This document shows positions 16,762 through 22,024 of a DNA stretch of 39,368 nt, piece after piece. Positions within the stretch are counted from its first letter, which is position 1; every line of letters starts with the position of its first letter. The notes under the pieces are model-generated. The model had not been told where the DNA came from. It made no database searches and saw only the letters and a program-made list of their open reading frames with translations. The translations under genes and the position numbers were made by a program. The DNA is from a virus, in the IMG/VR virus record IMGVR_UViG_3300033233_000088, positions 1 through 39,368 of that record; one strand, given 5' to 3'.

Positions 16762-16838
16762 AAAAAACTAGAACGTCTGCTCAGTTTTGACCGTTCTAGT
16801 TCTGTGGTTTCACCGCATAAAGCGATACCTGTATTATA
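16762..16838 (-). ncRNA. Candidate minus-strand small RNA with intrinsic terminator
   Basis: Read on the minus strand, TATAAT (16838 down to 16833) is followed by ~65 bases with a small hairpin (16805-16819) and then a perfect 10-bp stem (16801-16792 with 16775-16766, 16-base loop) running into six T (16767-16762). That is a complete promoter-to-terminator unit. There is no good -35, and on the plus strand the same site reads TATTAT with TTCACC 17 bases upstream, so a rightward promoter for the HNH gene is an alternative. The stem has no U-tract on the plus strand. Confidence 0.4.
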
Positions 16839-16865
16839 CACACTCTGTCAATACCGGTAGCGCGT

Positions 16866-17225
16866 ATGACTCCATTGACACGCTATGAGCAAATTCAGTA
16901 TAGTGAATATCTTTTATCCCCACATTGGCGGAAATTCCGCAGTGAGGTCGTGACCAGTGATTCGTCATGCTGGATATGCGGCTCTACCCACTACCTCAAT
17001 CTCCACCATGTCCGCTATGACCACCTCTACGAAGAGCGGTATGGGTTTGATGTGACGATTCTGTGCCACGATTGTCACACCAAAGCCCACTTCGTTTTAG
17101 GGATTATCAAGATTCCCCTGACCCATAGAAGCCTTACCAGACGGGTGTACTGGTTAAAAGCCGTCTGGGGACTTCGTAGGGGTCGTGTTGACATCTTCCT
17201 GGTATGGGTGTGGCACATGCTATAA
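16866..17225 (+). CDS. HNH endonuclease
   Basis: 119 residues. A zinc-type HNH: C-W-I-C-G (~37-41), L-N-L-H-H-V-R-Y-D (~46-54), Y-G-F-D-V-T-I-L-C-H-D-C-H-T-K-A-H (~61-77). This C-x2-C / HH / C-x2-C-H form is common in phages, both as free-standing mobile nucleases and as packaging-associated HNH proteins. Base composition is close to that of the neighbours, unlike the AT-rich NUMOD3-type HNH genes here, so it may be a long-standing phage gene. A weak match to a ribosome site is all that precedes it. Its 3' end contains the TATAAT of the next element. Confidence 0.8.
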   Translation: MTPLTRYEQIQYSEYLLSPHWRKFRSEVVTSDSSCWICGSTHYLNLHHVRYDHLYEERYGFDVTILCHDCHTKAHFVLGIIKIPLTHRSLTRRVYWLKAVWGLRRGRVDIFLVWVWHML

Positions 17226-17310
17226 TACCGGTGGTACTCGGGCAGGGTACTTCTTCTCCTTCACTTCGGTAAGGGAGAGCGGCGCGGACCTGGGATTGGT
17301 CCGCGCCTTT
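17218..17310 (+). ncRNA. Candidate small RNA A: extended -10 promoter, UUCG hairpin, GC-rich terminal hairpin
   Basis: TGC-TATAAT (17218-17226) is an extended -10 box. The following ~80 bases hold no gene but two clear hairpins: 17254-17261 with 17271-17279 (one bulge) closed by a C(UUCG)G tetraloop at 17264-17269, and a perfect 10-bp GC stem GGCGCGGACC (17281-17290) / GGTCCGCGCC (17298-17307) followed by TTTAGTT. The last stem would make a fair terminator though its U-tract is short. A TTGACA at 17188 is 27 bases from the TATAAT, too far to be its -35. Confidence 0.5.
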
Positions 17311-17335
17311 AGTTGTGGGCAATAATGGGGAAAAG

Positions 17336-17472
17336 TGGTATACTACTGGTGGCGCGAGCGTGGACCGTTTGGGTCATTCTCAAGCGAATACGAGACAGCC
17401 ATACTGTTGGTATGTACCAGGGTTACGGATCTCATCACCCGTGCGGAGCTGATAAACTCCCTCGCGCCACTA
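17336..17472 (+). ncRNA. Candidate structured RNA B: 12-bp closing stem with several inner hairpins
   Basis: TGG-TATACT (17336-17344) is an extended -10. GTGGCGCGAG (17349-17358) pairs perfectly with CTCGCGCCAC (17461-17470), extendable by a G-U and a T-A pair. Inside are short hairpins: 17363-17366/17372-17375, 17378-17381/17392-17395, 17400-17404/17410-17414, and 17445-17448/17457-17460. The expected RNA start (~17351) falls at the base of the closing stem. It is not a tRNA: no T-arm consensus. A GTG-started frame (17335-17526) crosses it but has no ribosome site. Confidence 0.5.
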
Positions 17473-17485
17473 CAAGAAATTATGT

Positions 17486-17659
17486 ATGGTAGATTCCAAG
17501 GCAGTCGTCCACACAGTCAGGTCTAAGATTGTGGGATTCTGTACTAATTGTTCGTTGCCGATCCATAAGGGAGAAAAACTACGAACCCTGACATCCAGTT
17601 TAGGGGGTAAGTACAAGCTGTGTTACCCGTGTAGTCTGCGGTATAATTTTAGGGGTTGA
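17486..17659 (+). CDS. 57-residue zinc-ribbon protein
   Basis: ATG 17486 to TGA 17657-17659. The product carries two Cys pairs, G-F-C-T-N-C (~18-23) and L-C-Y-P-C-S (~45-50), separated by 25 residues with basic and beta-prone sequence: a small zinc ribbon. Such proteins in phages are often transcription or host-takeover factors, but nothing specific can be said. No clear ribosome site precedes it (AAGAAA at 17475). The stop codon overlaps the TTGACA of the early promoter, which fits tight packing of a real gene. Confidence 0.55.
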   Translation: MVDSKAVVHTVRSKIVGFCTNCSLPIHKGEKLRTLTSSLGGKYKLCYPCSLRYNFRG

Positions 17660-17684
17660 CAAAAGACATATAAAGATATATAAA
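17656..17684 (+). promoter_or_regulatory. Strong sigma70-type early promoter
   Basis: TTGACA (17656-17661), 17 bases, TATAAA (17679-17684): a near-consensus promoter at the head of the replication block. Transcription would start near 17691. The following GCTAGTAG...GCTACT stretch (17691-17707) includes a small dyad (AGTAG/CTACT) that could be an operator. Confidence 0.75.
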
Positions 17685-17735
17685 ATAATTGCTAGTAGGA
17701 AAGCTACTGGGTGCTAACAAGCAAAAGTATTGCAT

Positions 17736-17803
17736 AAACGTATCATAAGGGTGCGTATTCAGTTGCAATACGCTGGACGCACACCCTTTAGATACGTTTT
17801 TTT
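17736..17803 (+). terminator. Long leader hairpin with U7 tract touching the start codon (attenuator-like)
   Basis: AAACGTATC (17736-17744) pairs perfectly with GATACGTTT (17791-17799). Inside, AAGGGTG (17747-17753) pairs with CACCCTT (17782-17788), and the apex can fold as GCGTATT/AATACGC (17753-17759/17767-17773) or as GTGCGT/ACGCAC (17751-17756/17777-17782). The seven T at 17797-17803 end at the ATG at 17804. It lies ~45 bases below the promoter start, so transcripts may end here unless an antitermination event occurs. Confidence 0.7.
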
Positions 17804-18040
17804 ATGCTTCCATTCGTTAGCGTCGCACTAAAAGTTGCTGAATCAATACAGATTGCAGATCAAAAAGGCCGGTCTATCCTTATGATGTTTGCAAAACGAT
17901 ACTCCCCAGAAAAGATGGGAAAGATTGTCAATACTGCAAAAAGATTCTCTTGGTGGCAGATGAACCCTCAAGCTGCATTTATGAAAGCTGTTGGTTTGGT
18001 CAATAAAGAAGAAAAGGAGGCACTTCATGCAAAAACTTAA
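17804..18040 (+). CDS. Small early protein, unknown
   Basis: 78 residues, ATG 17804 directly after the U-tract; no Shine-Dalgarno. The product is helical and basic (S-I-L-M-M-F-A-K-R-Y-S-P-E-K-M-G-K-I-V and F-S-W-W-Q-M-N-P-Q-A). Its last 14 bases overlap the initiator gene, whose GGAGG lies inside it, so the two are coupled. First-in-operon early genes of this size are often regulators, but no DNA-binding motif is clear. Confidence 0.65.
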   Translation: MLPFVSVALKVAESIQIADQKGRSILMMFAKRYSPEKMGKIVNTAKRFSWWQMNPQAAFMKAVGLVNKEEKEALHAKT

Positions 18041-18644
18041 TTTTACCACCATAAATCATATCGCTCGAAAAGAATTGGAATTGTCGATGAATGAATACGC
18101 TGTCGCTGACCTTGTTTATCATTTATCCAATAATCCAAAAAATGAAACGCCGGGGTGGTGTTATTCGGGAAAAAAAAATATGGGGAAAATGATTGATCTC
18201 AGTGAACAGAGTGTCCATAAAATTCTTAATAGTCTTATAGTAAAAAAACTTATAGAGAAACATCAAGAAACAAAACATCTCCGGGCAACATCAAAATGGT
18301 ACGAAATAGTAGTGGCTAAAGAAAGTTTAGTCGGGCTAAAGAAAGTTGAGCCAGTGGCTAAAGAAAGTTTAGTCGGGGCTAAAGAAAGTTTAGTCGGACA
18401 TATATATAACAATAATATAAACAATAATACTTACAAGGGGGGAACCCTCGATTTAACCTTTAATCAAAAACGCATACTAAAACAAAAATATCCAAATGTA
18501 AATGTAGACATTGCTTATGATAAATTCCGCGCTTACCAGCGAGGTAATGGCAGGACCTATAAAAATCCTCTTGAGGCGTTTCGGGTTTGGCTGATAGAGG
18601 ATAATACAAAAAATAAGCCTAAGAAAGGGATTTTATACATATGA
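18027..18644 (+). CDS. Replication initiator (lambda O-like organisation), winged-helix N-terminus
   Basis: 205 residues. ATG 18027 has AAGGAGG (18015-18021) upstream; the frame is open further up but lies in the previous gene. Residues ~8-90 look like a winged helix (Y-A-V-A-D-L-V-Y-H-L-S, C-Y-S-G-K-K-N-M-G-K-M, S-E-Q-S-V-H-K-I-L-N-S-L-I, S-K-W-Y-E-I-V). Residues ~96-124 are encoded by four DNA repeats (iterons), followed by an Asn-rich linker coded by an AT-rich tract. The C-terminal ~65 residues (Q-K-R-I-L-K-Q-K-Y-P, Y-D-K-F-R-A-Y, N-P-L-E-A-F-R-V-W-L) resemble the C-terminal domain of phage replication proteins. It should bind the iterons and recruit host helicase or a loader. Confidence 0.75.
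   Translation: MQKLNFTTINHIARKELELSMNEYAVADLVYHLSNNPKNETPGWCYSGKKNMGKMIDLSEQSVHKILNSLIVKKLIEKHQETKHLRATSKWYEIVVAKESLVGLKKVEPVAKESLVGAKESLVGHIYNNNINNNTYKGGTLDLTFNQKRILKQKYPNVNVDIAYDKFRAYQRGNGRTYKNPLEAFRVWLIEDNTKNKPKKGILYI
18314..18434. other. Predicted replication origin: four iterons plus AT-rich tract
   Basis: The unit GGCTAAAGAAAGTTTAGTCGG occurs at 18314-18334, 18356-18376 and 18377-18397, with a diverged copy at 18334-18352; starts are 20, 22 and 21 bp apart, i.e. about two helical turns. Each unit contains the dyad CTAAA/TTTAG. The second copy is read in another frame (L-K-K-V-E instead of A-K-E-S-L), so selection acts on the DNA rather than the peptide. An AT-rich run follows (18398-18434), as in lambda ori. 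Confidence 0.75.
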
Positions 18645-19216
18645 TTCGCTATCATTTATACGTTCGAGGCGTTAAAGAGCCATTATTTATCACTGATGTT
18701 CAGAAGCTTTCGTTGGAAAAGGCGCTCAACGATGTTGATGCTCCGGCAACGACAAGTATCGGTAAAAATCTTATTAAGCTCTCAGACATTAAAGGCATTT
18801 TTGAGATTGAAAAAGATACACTACAGGTTGATAGCCGAAGGAAAATGGATCAGACAGATAACGAGTGGAATGGAGAAATGATAAAAATGGCGAATGATGA
18901 TATCACCCAAAAGGTAATGCGGGAGCTTACAATTCGTATATTCCCGGAATTATTCTTACGGAGAGGACTTATTGAATATCAAGAGGATGTTGTTATGCAG
19001 ATTAAAAAGATACTTATTAGCTTTTTTTCCCAAAATACAGGGTTTCCACGGTGTCCTGCAAAATACTGGTTTCCCTTACTCAAAAAATCTATTCACAATC
19101 CGTTTGTTGCTAAATTTTATGAAATTATAGCTAATAATGATTCTGCTTTGTATGTGTGGTGCAAAAAATATCAGATTAAAGAAGTCTCCTTACAGTTGGC
19201 TTTAGATAGTAACTAA
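18641..19216 (+). CDS. Unknown early protein downstream of initiator
   Basis: 191 residues, ATG 18641 in an ATGA overlap with the initiator. The N-terminal ~75 residues are beta-rich and look like a small separate domain (Y-H-L-Y-V-R-G-V-K-E-P-L-F-I-T, ending L-S-D-I-K-G-I-F-E-I). The C-terminal ~110 residues are helical with aromatic clusters (R-C-P-A-K-Y-W-F-P-L-L-K-K). The slot is that of a helicase loader (lambda P) in lambda-type replication modules, but no ATPase or DnaB-binding motif is visible, so this is only a positional guess. Confidence 0.6.
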   Translation: MIRYHLYVRGVKEPLFITDVQKLSLEKALNDVDAPATTSIGKNLIKLSDIKGIFEIEKDTLQVDSRRKMDQTDNEWNGEMIKMANDDITQKVMRELTIRIFPELFLRRGLIEYQEDVVMQIKKILISFFSQNTGFPRCPAKYWFPLLKKSIHNPFVAKFYEIIANNDSALYVWCKKYQIKEVSLQLALDSN

Positions 19217-19237
19217 CTAGGGCATACATAAAAACGC

Positions 19238-19267
19238 TTGACTATCAACAACAAGTTGTAGTATAGT
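19238..19267 (+). promoter_or_regulatory. Sigma70-type promoter
   Basis: TTGACT (19238-19243), 18 bases, TATAGT (19262-19267). The start point would be ~19274, so the mRNA would begin almost at the GGAGGT ribosome site (19274-19279) of the gene at 19286. Confidence 0.6.
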
Positions 19268-19285
19268 ATGGAAGGAGGTGAGTAT

Positions 19286-19573
19286 ATGTTCAGACAAGGA
19301 GATTTATTGATTCGAAAAATAAAAAACGTACCTGAAAAAACGGTCAAAAAGGCAGATAACATCGTTCTTGAGGGCGAAGCGACGGGCCATATGCACCGTC
19401 TCATTGGCGGGGATATTCTGCTGGCTGATTCCCGAATGTTTTTACAGGTACCGGATCGGGCAACGATTATTCATGATGAACATTTTCCAATACCTTTAGA
19501 AAAAGGGGATTATGAAGTAATTAGACAAAAAGAATATAAATCTGAAAATATGACACAAGTAGTTGTAGATTGA
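19286..19573 (+). CDS. Small partner protein of DUF6745-type protein; 3' end apparently regenerated
   Basis: 95 residues. ATG 19286 is chosen for its GGAGGT; an in-frame ATG at 19268 is inside the promoter. The pattern (R-Q-G-D-L-L-I near the start, E-G-E-A-T-G-H-M-H-R-L, F-L-Q-V-P, I-I-H-D-E-H-F-P-I-P-L, G-D-Y-E-V-I-R-Q-K-E-Y) matches a small bacterial family that I associate with neighbours of DUF6745 proteins, one of which lies at 20079. Its biochemical role is not known to me. The last ~75 bases are AT-richer than the rest, and its C-terminal K-S-E-N-M-T-Q-V-V-V-D recurs at the end of the following HNH protein (see findings). Confidence 0.75.
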   Translation: MFRQGDLLIRKIKNVPEKTVKKADNIVLEGEATGHMHRLIGGDILLADSRMFLQVPDRATIIHDEHFPIPLEKGDYEVIRQKEYKSENMTQVVVD

Positions 19574-19576
19574 CAT

Positions 19577-20077
19577 ATGAATGAAATTTGGTTAGACGAT
19601 CTTCTTATCAAAAGATTTAATTCTAAATTTATAGAAAAAGAACACAGTTGTTGGATTTGGGTTGGAGCAAGTAATAAAAGAAAATATGGCTTTTTTAATG
19701 TATATGGAATAATAGAAAAAGCTCATAGAGTTTCTTATATTATTTTTAATAAGATGATAATACCTAATGGATTATTCGTTTTGCATAATTGTGATAATCC
19801 AAAATGTGTAAATCCAAAGCATTTATATTTAGGTACTCAAAAGGAGAATAATATAGATGCTTATAACAGAAATAGAAGATCATCTGGTGGAATTAAAAAT
19901 GGCAATCATAAATTAAATGTAAATCAAGTTATAAAAATAAGAGAAGAATATAAGAGTGGTGACAGTAGTTATAAATTATTAGCCAAAAAATATAATGTTT
20001 CTTGGCCTACAGTAGCAGATATTATTAAATTTAGACATTGGAAGAGTGAGAATATGACGGCGTTGGTCGTTGACTAA
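19577..20077 (+). CDS. HNH_3 endonuclease with C-terminal HTH, fused to a displaced tail of the upstream gene
   Basis: 166 residues. HNH_3 core: C-W-I-W-V-G-A (~26-32), Y-G-F-F, A-H-R-V-S-Y, V-L-H-N-C-D-N-P-K-C-V-N-P-K-H-L-Y-L-G-T (~72-91), N-N-I-D-A. A helix-turn-helix follows at ~118-152 (V-I-K-I-R-E-E-Y, Y-K-L-L-A-K-K-Y-N-V-S, T-V-A-D-I-I). Such proteins normally end just after the F-R-H-W-K box, but here 10 more residues follow (S-E-N-M-T-A-L-V-V-D), matching the end of the upstream gene in 9 of 11 positions counting the shared K. The gene is AT-rich and sits between two genes that belong together, so it is a recent insertion. Confidence 0.88.
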   Translation: MNEIWLDDLLIKRFNSKFIEKEHSCWIWVGASNKRKYGFFNVYGIIEKAHRVSYIIFNKMIIPNGLFVLHNCDNPKCVNPKHLYLGTQKENNIDAYNRNRRSSGGIKNGNHKLNVNQVIKIREEYKSGDSSYKLLAKKYNVSWPTVADIIKFRHWKSENMTALVVD

Positions 20078-20078
20078 T

Positions 20079-21140
20079 ATGGAATTTTCCCAAAAAACGA
20101 AAGACCTGTTGGAGCGTATGAACCGTGTGGCATTGCGGCAGGAATACGTTTTTGATACACCGAAAATAACGGAATTGATTCAGAAGACGTATTTGTTTTT
20201 GTCCTTGTCTGTACCGACAATAGTGTGGGCAAAGGACATTACAGATGAGCATTTTTTGGAGGCCGCCAATGCCGCCAGTGCCACCAATGCCACCAATGCC
20301 ACCAATGCCACCAATGCCACCAATGCCACCAATGCCACCTGGGCCACTTGGGCCACCAGTGCCACCAGTGCCACCTGGGCCACCAGGGCCACCAATGCCA
20401 CCTGGGCCACCAGTGCCACCAGGGCCACCAGTGCCACCAATGCCACCTGGGCCACCAGTGCCACCAATGCCACCTGGGCCACCAGTGCCGCCAGGGCCAC
20501 CAGTGCCACCAATGCCACCAGTGCCGCCAGTGATTATGATTTCGATTGGTTTATTTTTGCTTATGAATTTTTACAAAAAAATAAAGGAAATAAAAACGAT
20601 TATCTTTTCGTAGAGGCAATGGAATTGTTTTTGCAGCTCAAGGAAGCAGGTATGGGATATTTTGCAGAGAAGGATGGCATCCTGTATGTATGTCCGAATC
20701 CGATTATTCGACTCGATGAAAAACTACAATACCACTGTGAGACTGGTCCGTCTATCCATTGGGAGAATGGATTGGAATTATGGTACATTCACGGCGTTGC
20801 CGTGAACGAAAAAATTGTCAAAACTCCCGAAAAACTGACAAAAAAAGACTGGCTGAACGAAAAAAATATGGAGGTAAAACGGATCATTCAGGACCGGATG
20901 CCGGATTTTCCCCAAACAATAGGTGGAAAATCGGTAAAGACAGATGCTCTCGGTGAGCTTCTACAGGTGGATCTTGAGAACGATCCTGAAAAGACCGCTC
21001 GCTACGTCAAGATGAAGGATACCTCGACAGATCGTATCTATTATCTCCGTGTCCCCCCGAAAATAAAGACACCGACAGAAGGAATAGCATGGAGTTTCGG
21101 GATGAAAGCAGAAAAATATAAGCCTACGTTACAAGCCTAA
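20079..21140 (+). CDS. DUF6745-like protein with an expanded (N/W/S/R)-A-T repeat
   Basis: 353 residues from ATG 20079 (TAATATG behind the HNH stop). Residues ~64-150 are 29 tandem tripeptides, mostly N-A-T, W-A-T, S-A-T and R-A-T, coded by a 9-bp repeat. The rest matches my memory of DUF6745: G-P-S-I-H-W-E-N-G-L-E-L-W-Y-I-H-G-V-A-V (~226-245), then Y-Y-L-R-V-P-P-K-I-K-T-P-T-E-G-I-A-W-S-F-G-M (~316-337) near the end. Function is unknown to me. The small protein at 19286 is its usual partner, now separated by the HNH gene. Confidence 0.75.
   Translation: MEFSQKTKDLLERMNRVALRQEYVFDTPKITELIQKTYLFLSLSVPTIVWAKDITDEHFLEAANAASATNATNATNATNATNATNATWATWATSATSATWATRATNATWATSATRATSATNATWATSATNATWATSAARATSATNATSAASDYDFDWFIFAYEFLQKNKGNKNDYLFVEAMELFLQLKEAGMGYFAEKDGILYVCPNPIIRLDEKLQYHCETGPSIHWENGLELWYIHGVAVNEKIVKTPEKLTKKDWLNEKNMEVKRIIQDRMPDFPQTIGGKSVKTDALGELLQVDLENDPEKTARYVKMKDTSTDRIYYLRVPPKIKTPTEGIAWSFGMKAEKYKPTLQA
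20268..20528 (+). repeat. Coding minisatellite, 29 units of 9 bp
   Basis: Units of the form (AAT/TGG/AGT/AGG)-GCC-ACC run without a break inside the DUF6745-like gene. Six identical AAT-type units stand near the start; the remainder is a mix of four unit types, with GCC-GCC at a few places. The repeat keeps all three plus-strand frames open (one would read as a Pro-Pro-Met / Gly-Pro-Pro chain), so the other frames here are artefacts. Copy number is likely to vary between isolates. Confidence 0.95.
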
Positions 21141-21142
21141 GT

Positions 21143-21385
21143 ATGCCTCTTGAACCAGACCACCGGATGTACCGCACTCCCTTCCTCTCCTCAGACTATA
21201 CTCCGCTCTACTTCGGGGATATCCTCACCCTCATAACTGACGACAGCAGTGTCCGGTATGTTGTCGTCTATGATGACGACCTTCATGAGGCCGTAAAAAA
21301 TACGGCAACGGGCACGCTCGAAAAACTCACAGAAGCAGTCGGGGCCAGATTCCTTATCAGGGCCAGAATCGAGGAGAATCTATGA
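21143..21385 (+). CDS. Small acidic protein, unknown
   Basis: 80 residues, ATG 21143 two bases after the DUF6745-like stop. The middle is beta-rich and acidic (D-I-L-T-L-I-T-D-D-S-S-V-R-Y-V-V-V-Y-D-D-D). No family is recognised. It is coupled to the next gene by an ATGA overlap. Confidence 0.6.
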   Translation: MPLEPDHRMYRTPFLSSDYTPLYFGDILTLITDDSSVRYVVVYDDDLHEAVKNTATGTLEKLTEAVGARFLIRARIEENL

Positions 21386-21546
21386 CCGAAGCCGAAAAAA
21401 AAGCACTCCGTACAGCGTTTGCGCGAAGTGGTGGCAACGCAACGCTCCACCGCCGGGGTCGGGATCACTACCGCAGGATGAACGAATTATCCCAGATTGC
21501 GCGGGGCATAAAAGTGGTCAACGTGGATAAGGTTGTTGGTACGTGA
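21382..21546 (+). CDS. 54-residue basic protein, unknown
   Basis: ATG 21382 overlaps the previous stop (ATGA) and the frame ends with TGA at 21544-21546. The product is basic and helical (T-E-A-E-K-K-A-L-R-T-A-F-A-R-S-G-G, H-R-R-G-R-D-H-Y-R-R-M). The overlap and codon use support translation. It closes this small operon; a promoter for the next gene follows within 12 bases. Confidence 0.6.
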   Translation: MTEAEKKALRTAFARSGGNATLHRRGRDHYRRMNELSQIARGIKVVNVDKVVGT

Positions 21547-21557
21547 TATTTTGCCTA

Positions 21558-21586
21558 TTGACATACTGCTAGTAGTAGATTACTAT
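21558..21586 (+). promoter_or_regulatory. Sigma70-type promoter
   Basis: TTGACA (21558-21563), exactly 17 bases, TACTAT (21581-21586). The spacer holds GCTAGTAGTAG, similar to GCTAGTAG just below the early promoter (17691), so a shared operator is possible. Transcription would start ~21593, next to the GAGGAG site of the gene at 21609. Confidence 0.65.
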
Positions 21587-21608
21587 TGCACTAGAGGAGA
21601 AAAAAAAT

Positions 21609-22022
21609 ATGAAAATAAATATAAATATCGACAGAACATACCAGGCGGTTACTTTTTTCGAGGCGAAAATGACCTCTGCATGGCATCGCCAGATGGCTCC
21701 ACAGCTCTATGAGGCGATTGACCAGATCGATAGGCTGGATGTATCCGGGGTAGCGGCTATATACGGAGATGACAATCAGTGCGCTATCTATAGGGCAGAT
21801 GAGAGTGAGCCGGATATCAGACCAGTACCAGGTGTGACGATAGCCGATACCAGCTTCACTGAGGGCGACATAACAGGATATGCTGATCAGCCCAACGATA
21901 TTGCCTTTGTTAAGGCAGCAACTAAAGAGTTCCTCATTCCGGATAATTTTCAAAATTTCGTTAAAAAAACTCTAAAAATAGTACATCTCGACGGTACAAT
22001 CGCAGAAATTTCAAATAAATAA
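21609..22022 (+). CDS. Unknown early protein
   Basis: 137 residues, ATG 21609 with GAGGAG ten bases upstream and its own promoter. The protein is acidic with mixed alpha/beta pattern (A-F-V-K-A-A-T-K-E-F-L-I-P near the end, then a beta hairpin I-V-H-L-D-G-T-I-A-E-I). I recognise no family. The next gene starts three bases after its stop. Confidence 0.65.
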   Translation: MKININIDRTYQAVTFFEAKMTSAWHRQMAPQLYEAIDQIDRLDVSGVAAIYGDDNQCAIYRADESEPDIRPVPGVTIADTSFTEGDITGYADQPNDIAFVKAATKEFLIPDNFQNFVKKTLKIVHLDGTIAEISNK

Positions 22023-22024
22023 AT

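Noticed and set aside
17188-17226. TTGACA (17188) and TATAAT (17221) as one promoter
   Set aside because: The spacer is 27 bases; the TATAAT is better read as an extended -10 on its own.
17335-17526. 63-residue GTG-started frame
   Set aside because: It has no ribosome site, starts inside the TGG-TATACT box and spans the long closing stem; the zinc-ribbon frame at its end is better supported. Not fully excluded.
16750-17803. tRNA genes in the gene-poor region
   Set aside because: No T-arm consensus (GGTTCGAATCC-like) or 7-bp acceptor stem at tRNA distance was found here, in 26282-26566 or in the shorter gaps.
20180-20518. Minus-strand frame rich in Val-Ala-Leu
   Set aside because: It is the complement of the same 9-bp repeat and not a membrane protein gene.
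20245-20613. Plus-strand frame with a collagen-like Pro-Pro-Met / Gly-Pro-Pro chain
   Set aside because: It is the second frame of the 9-bp repeat inside the DUF6745-like gene. The repeat keeps all plus-strand frames open; no ribosome site and no continuation as a plausible protein.
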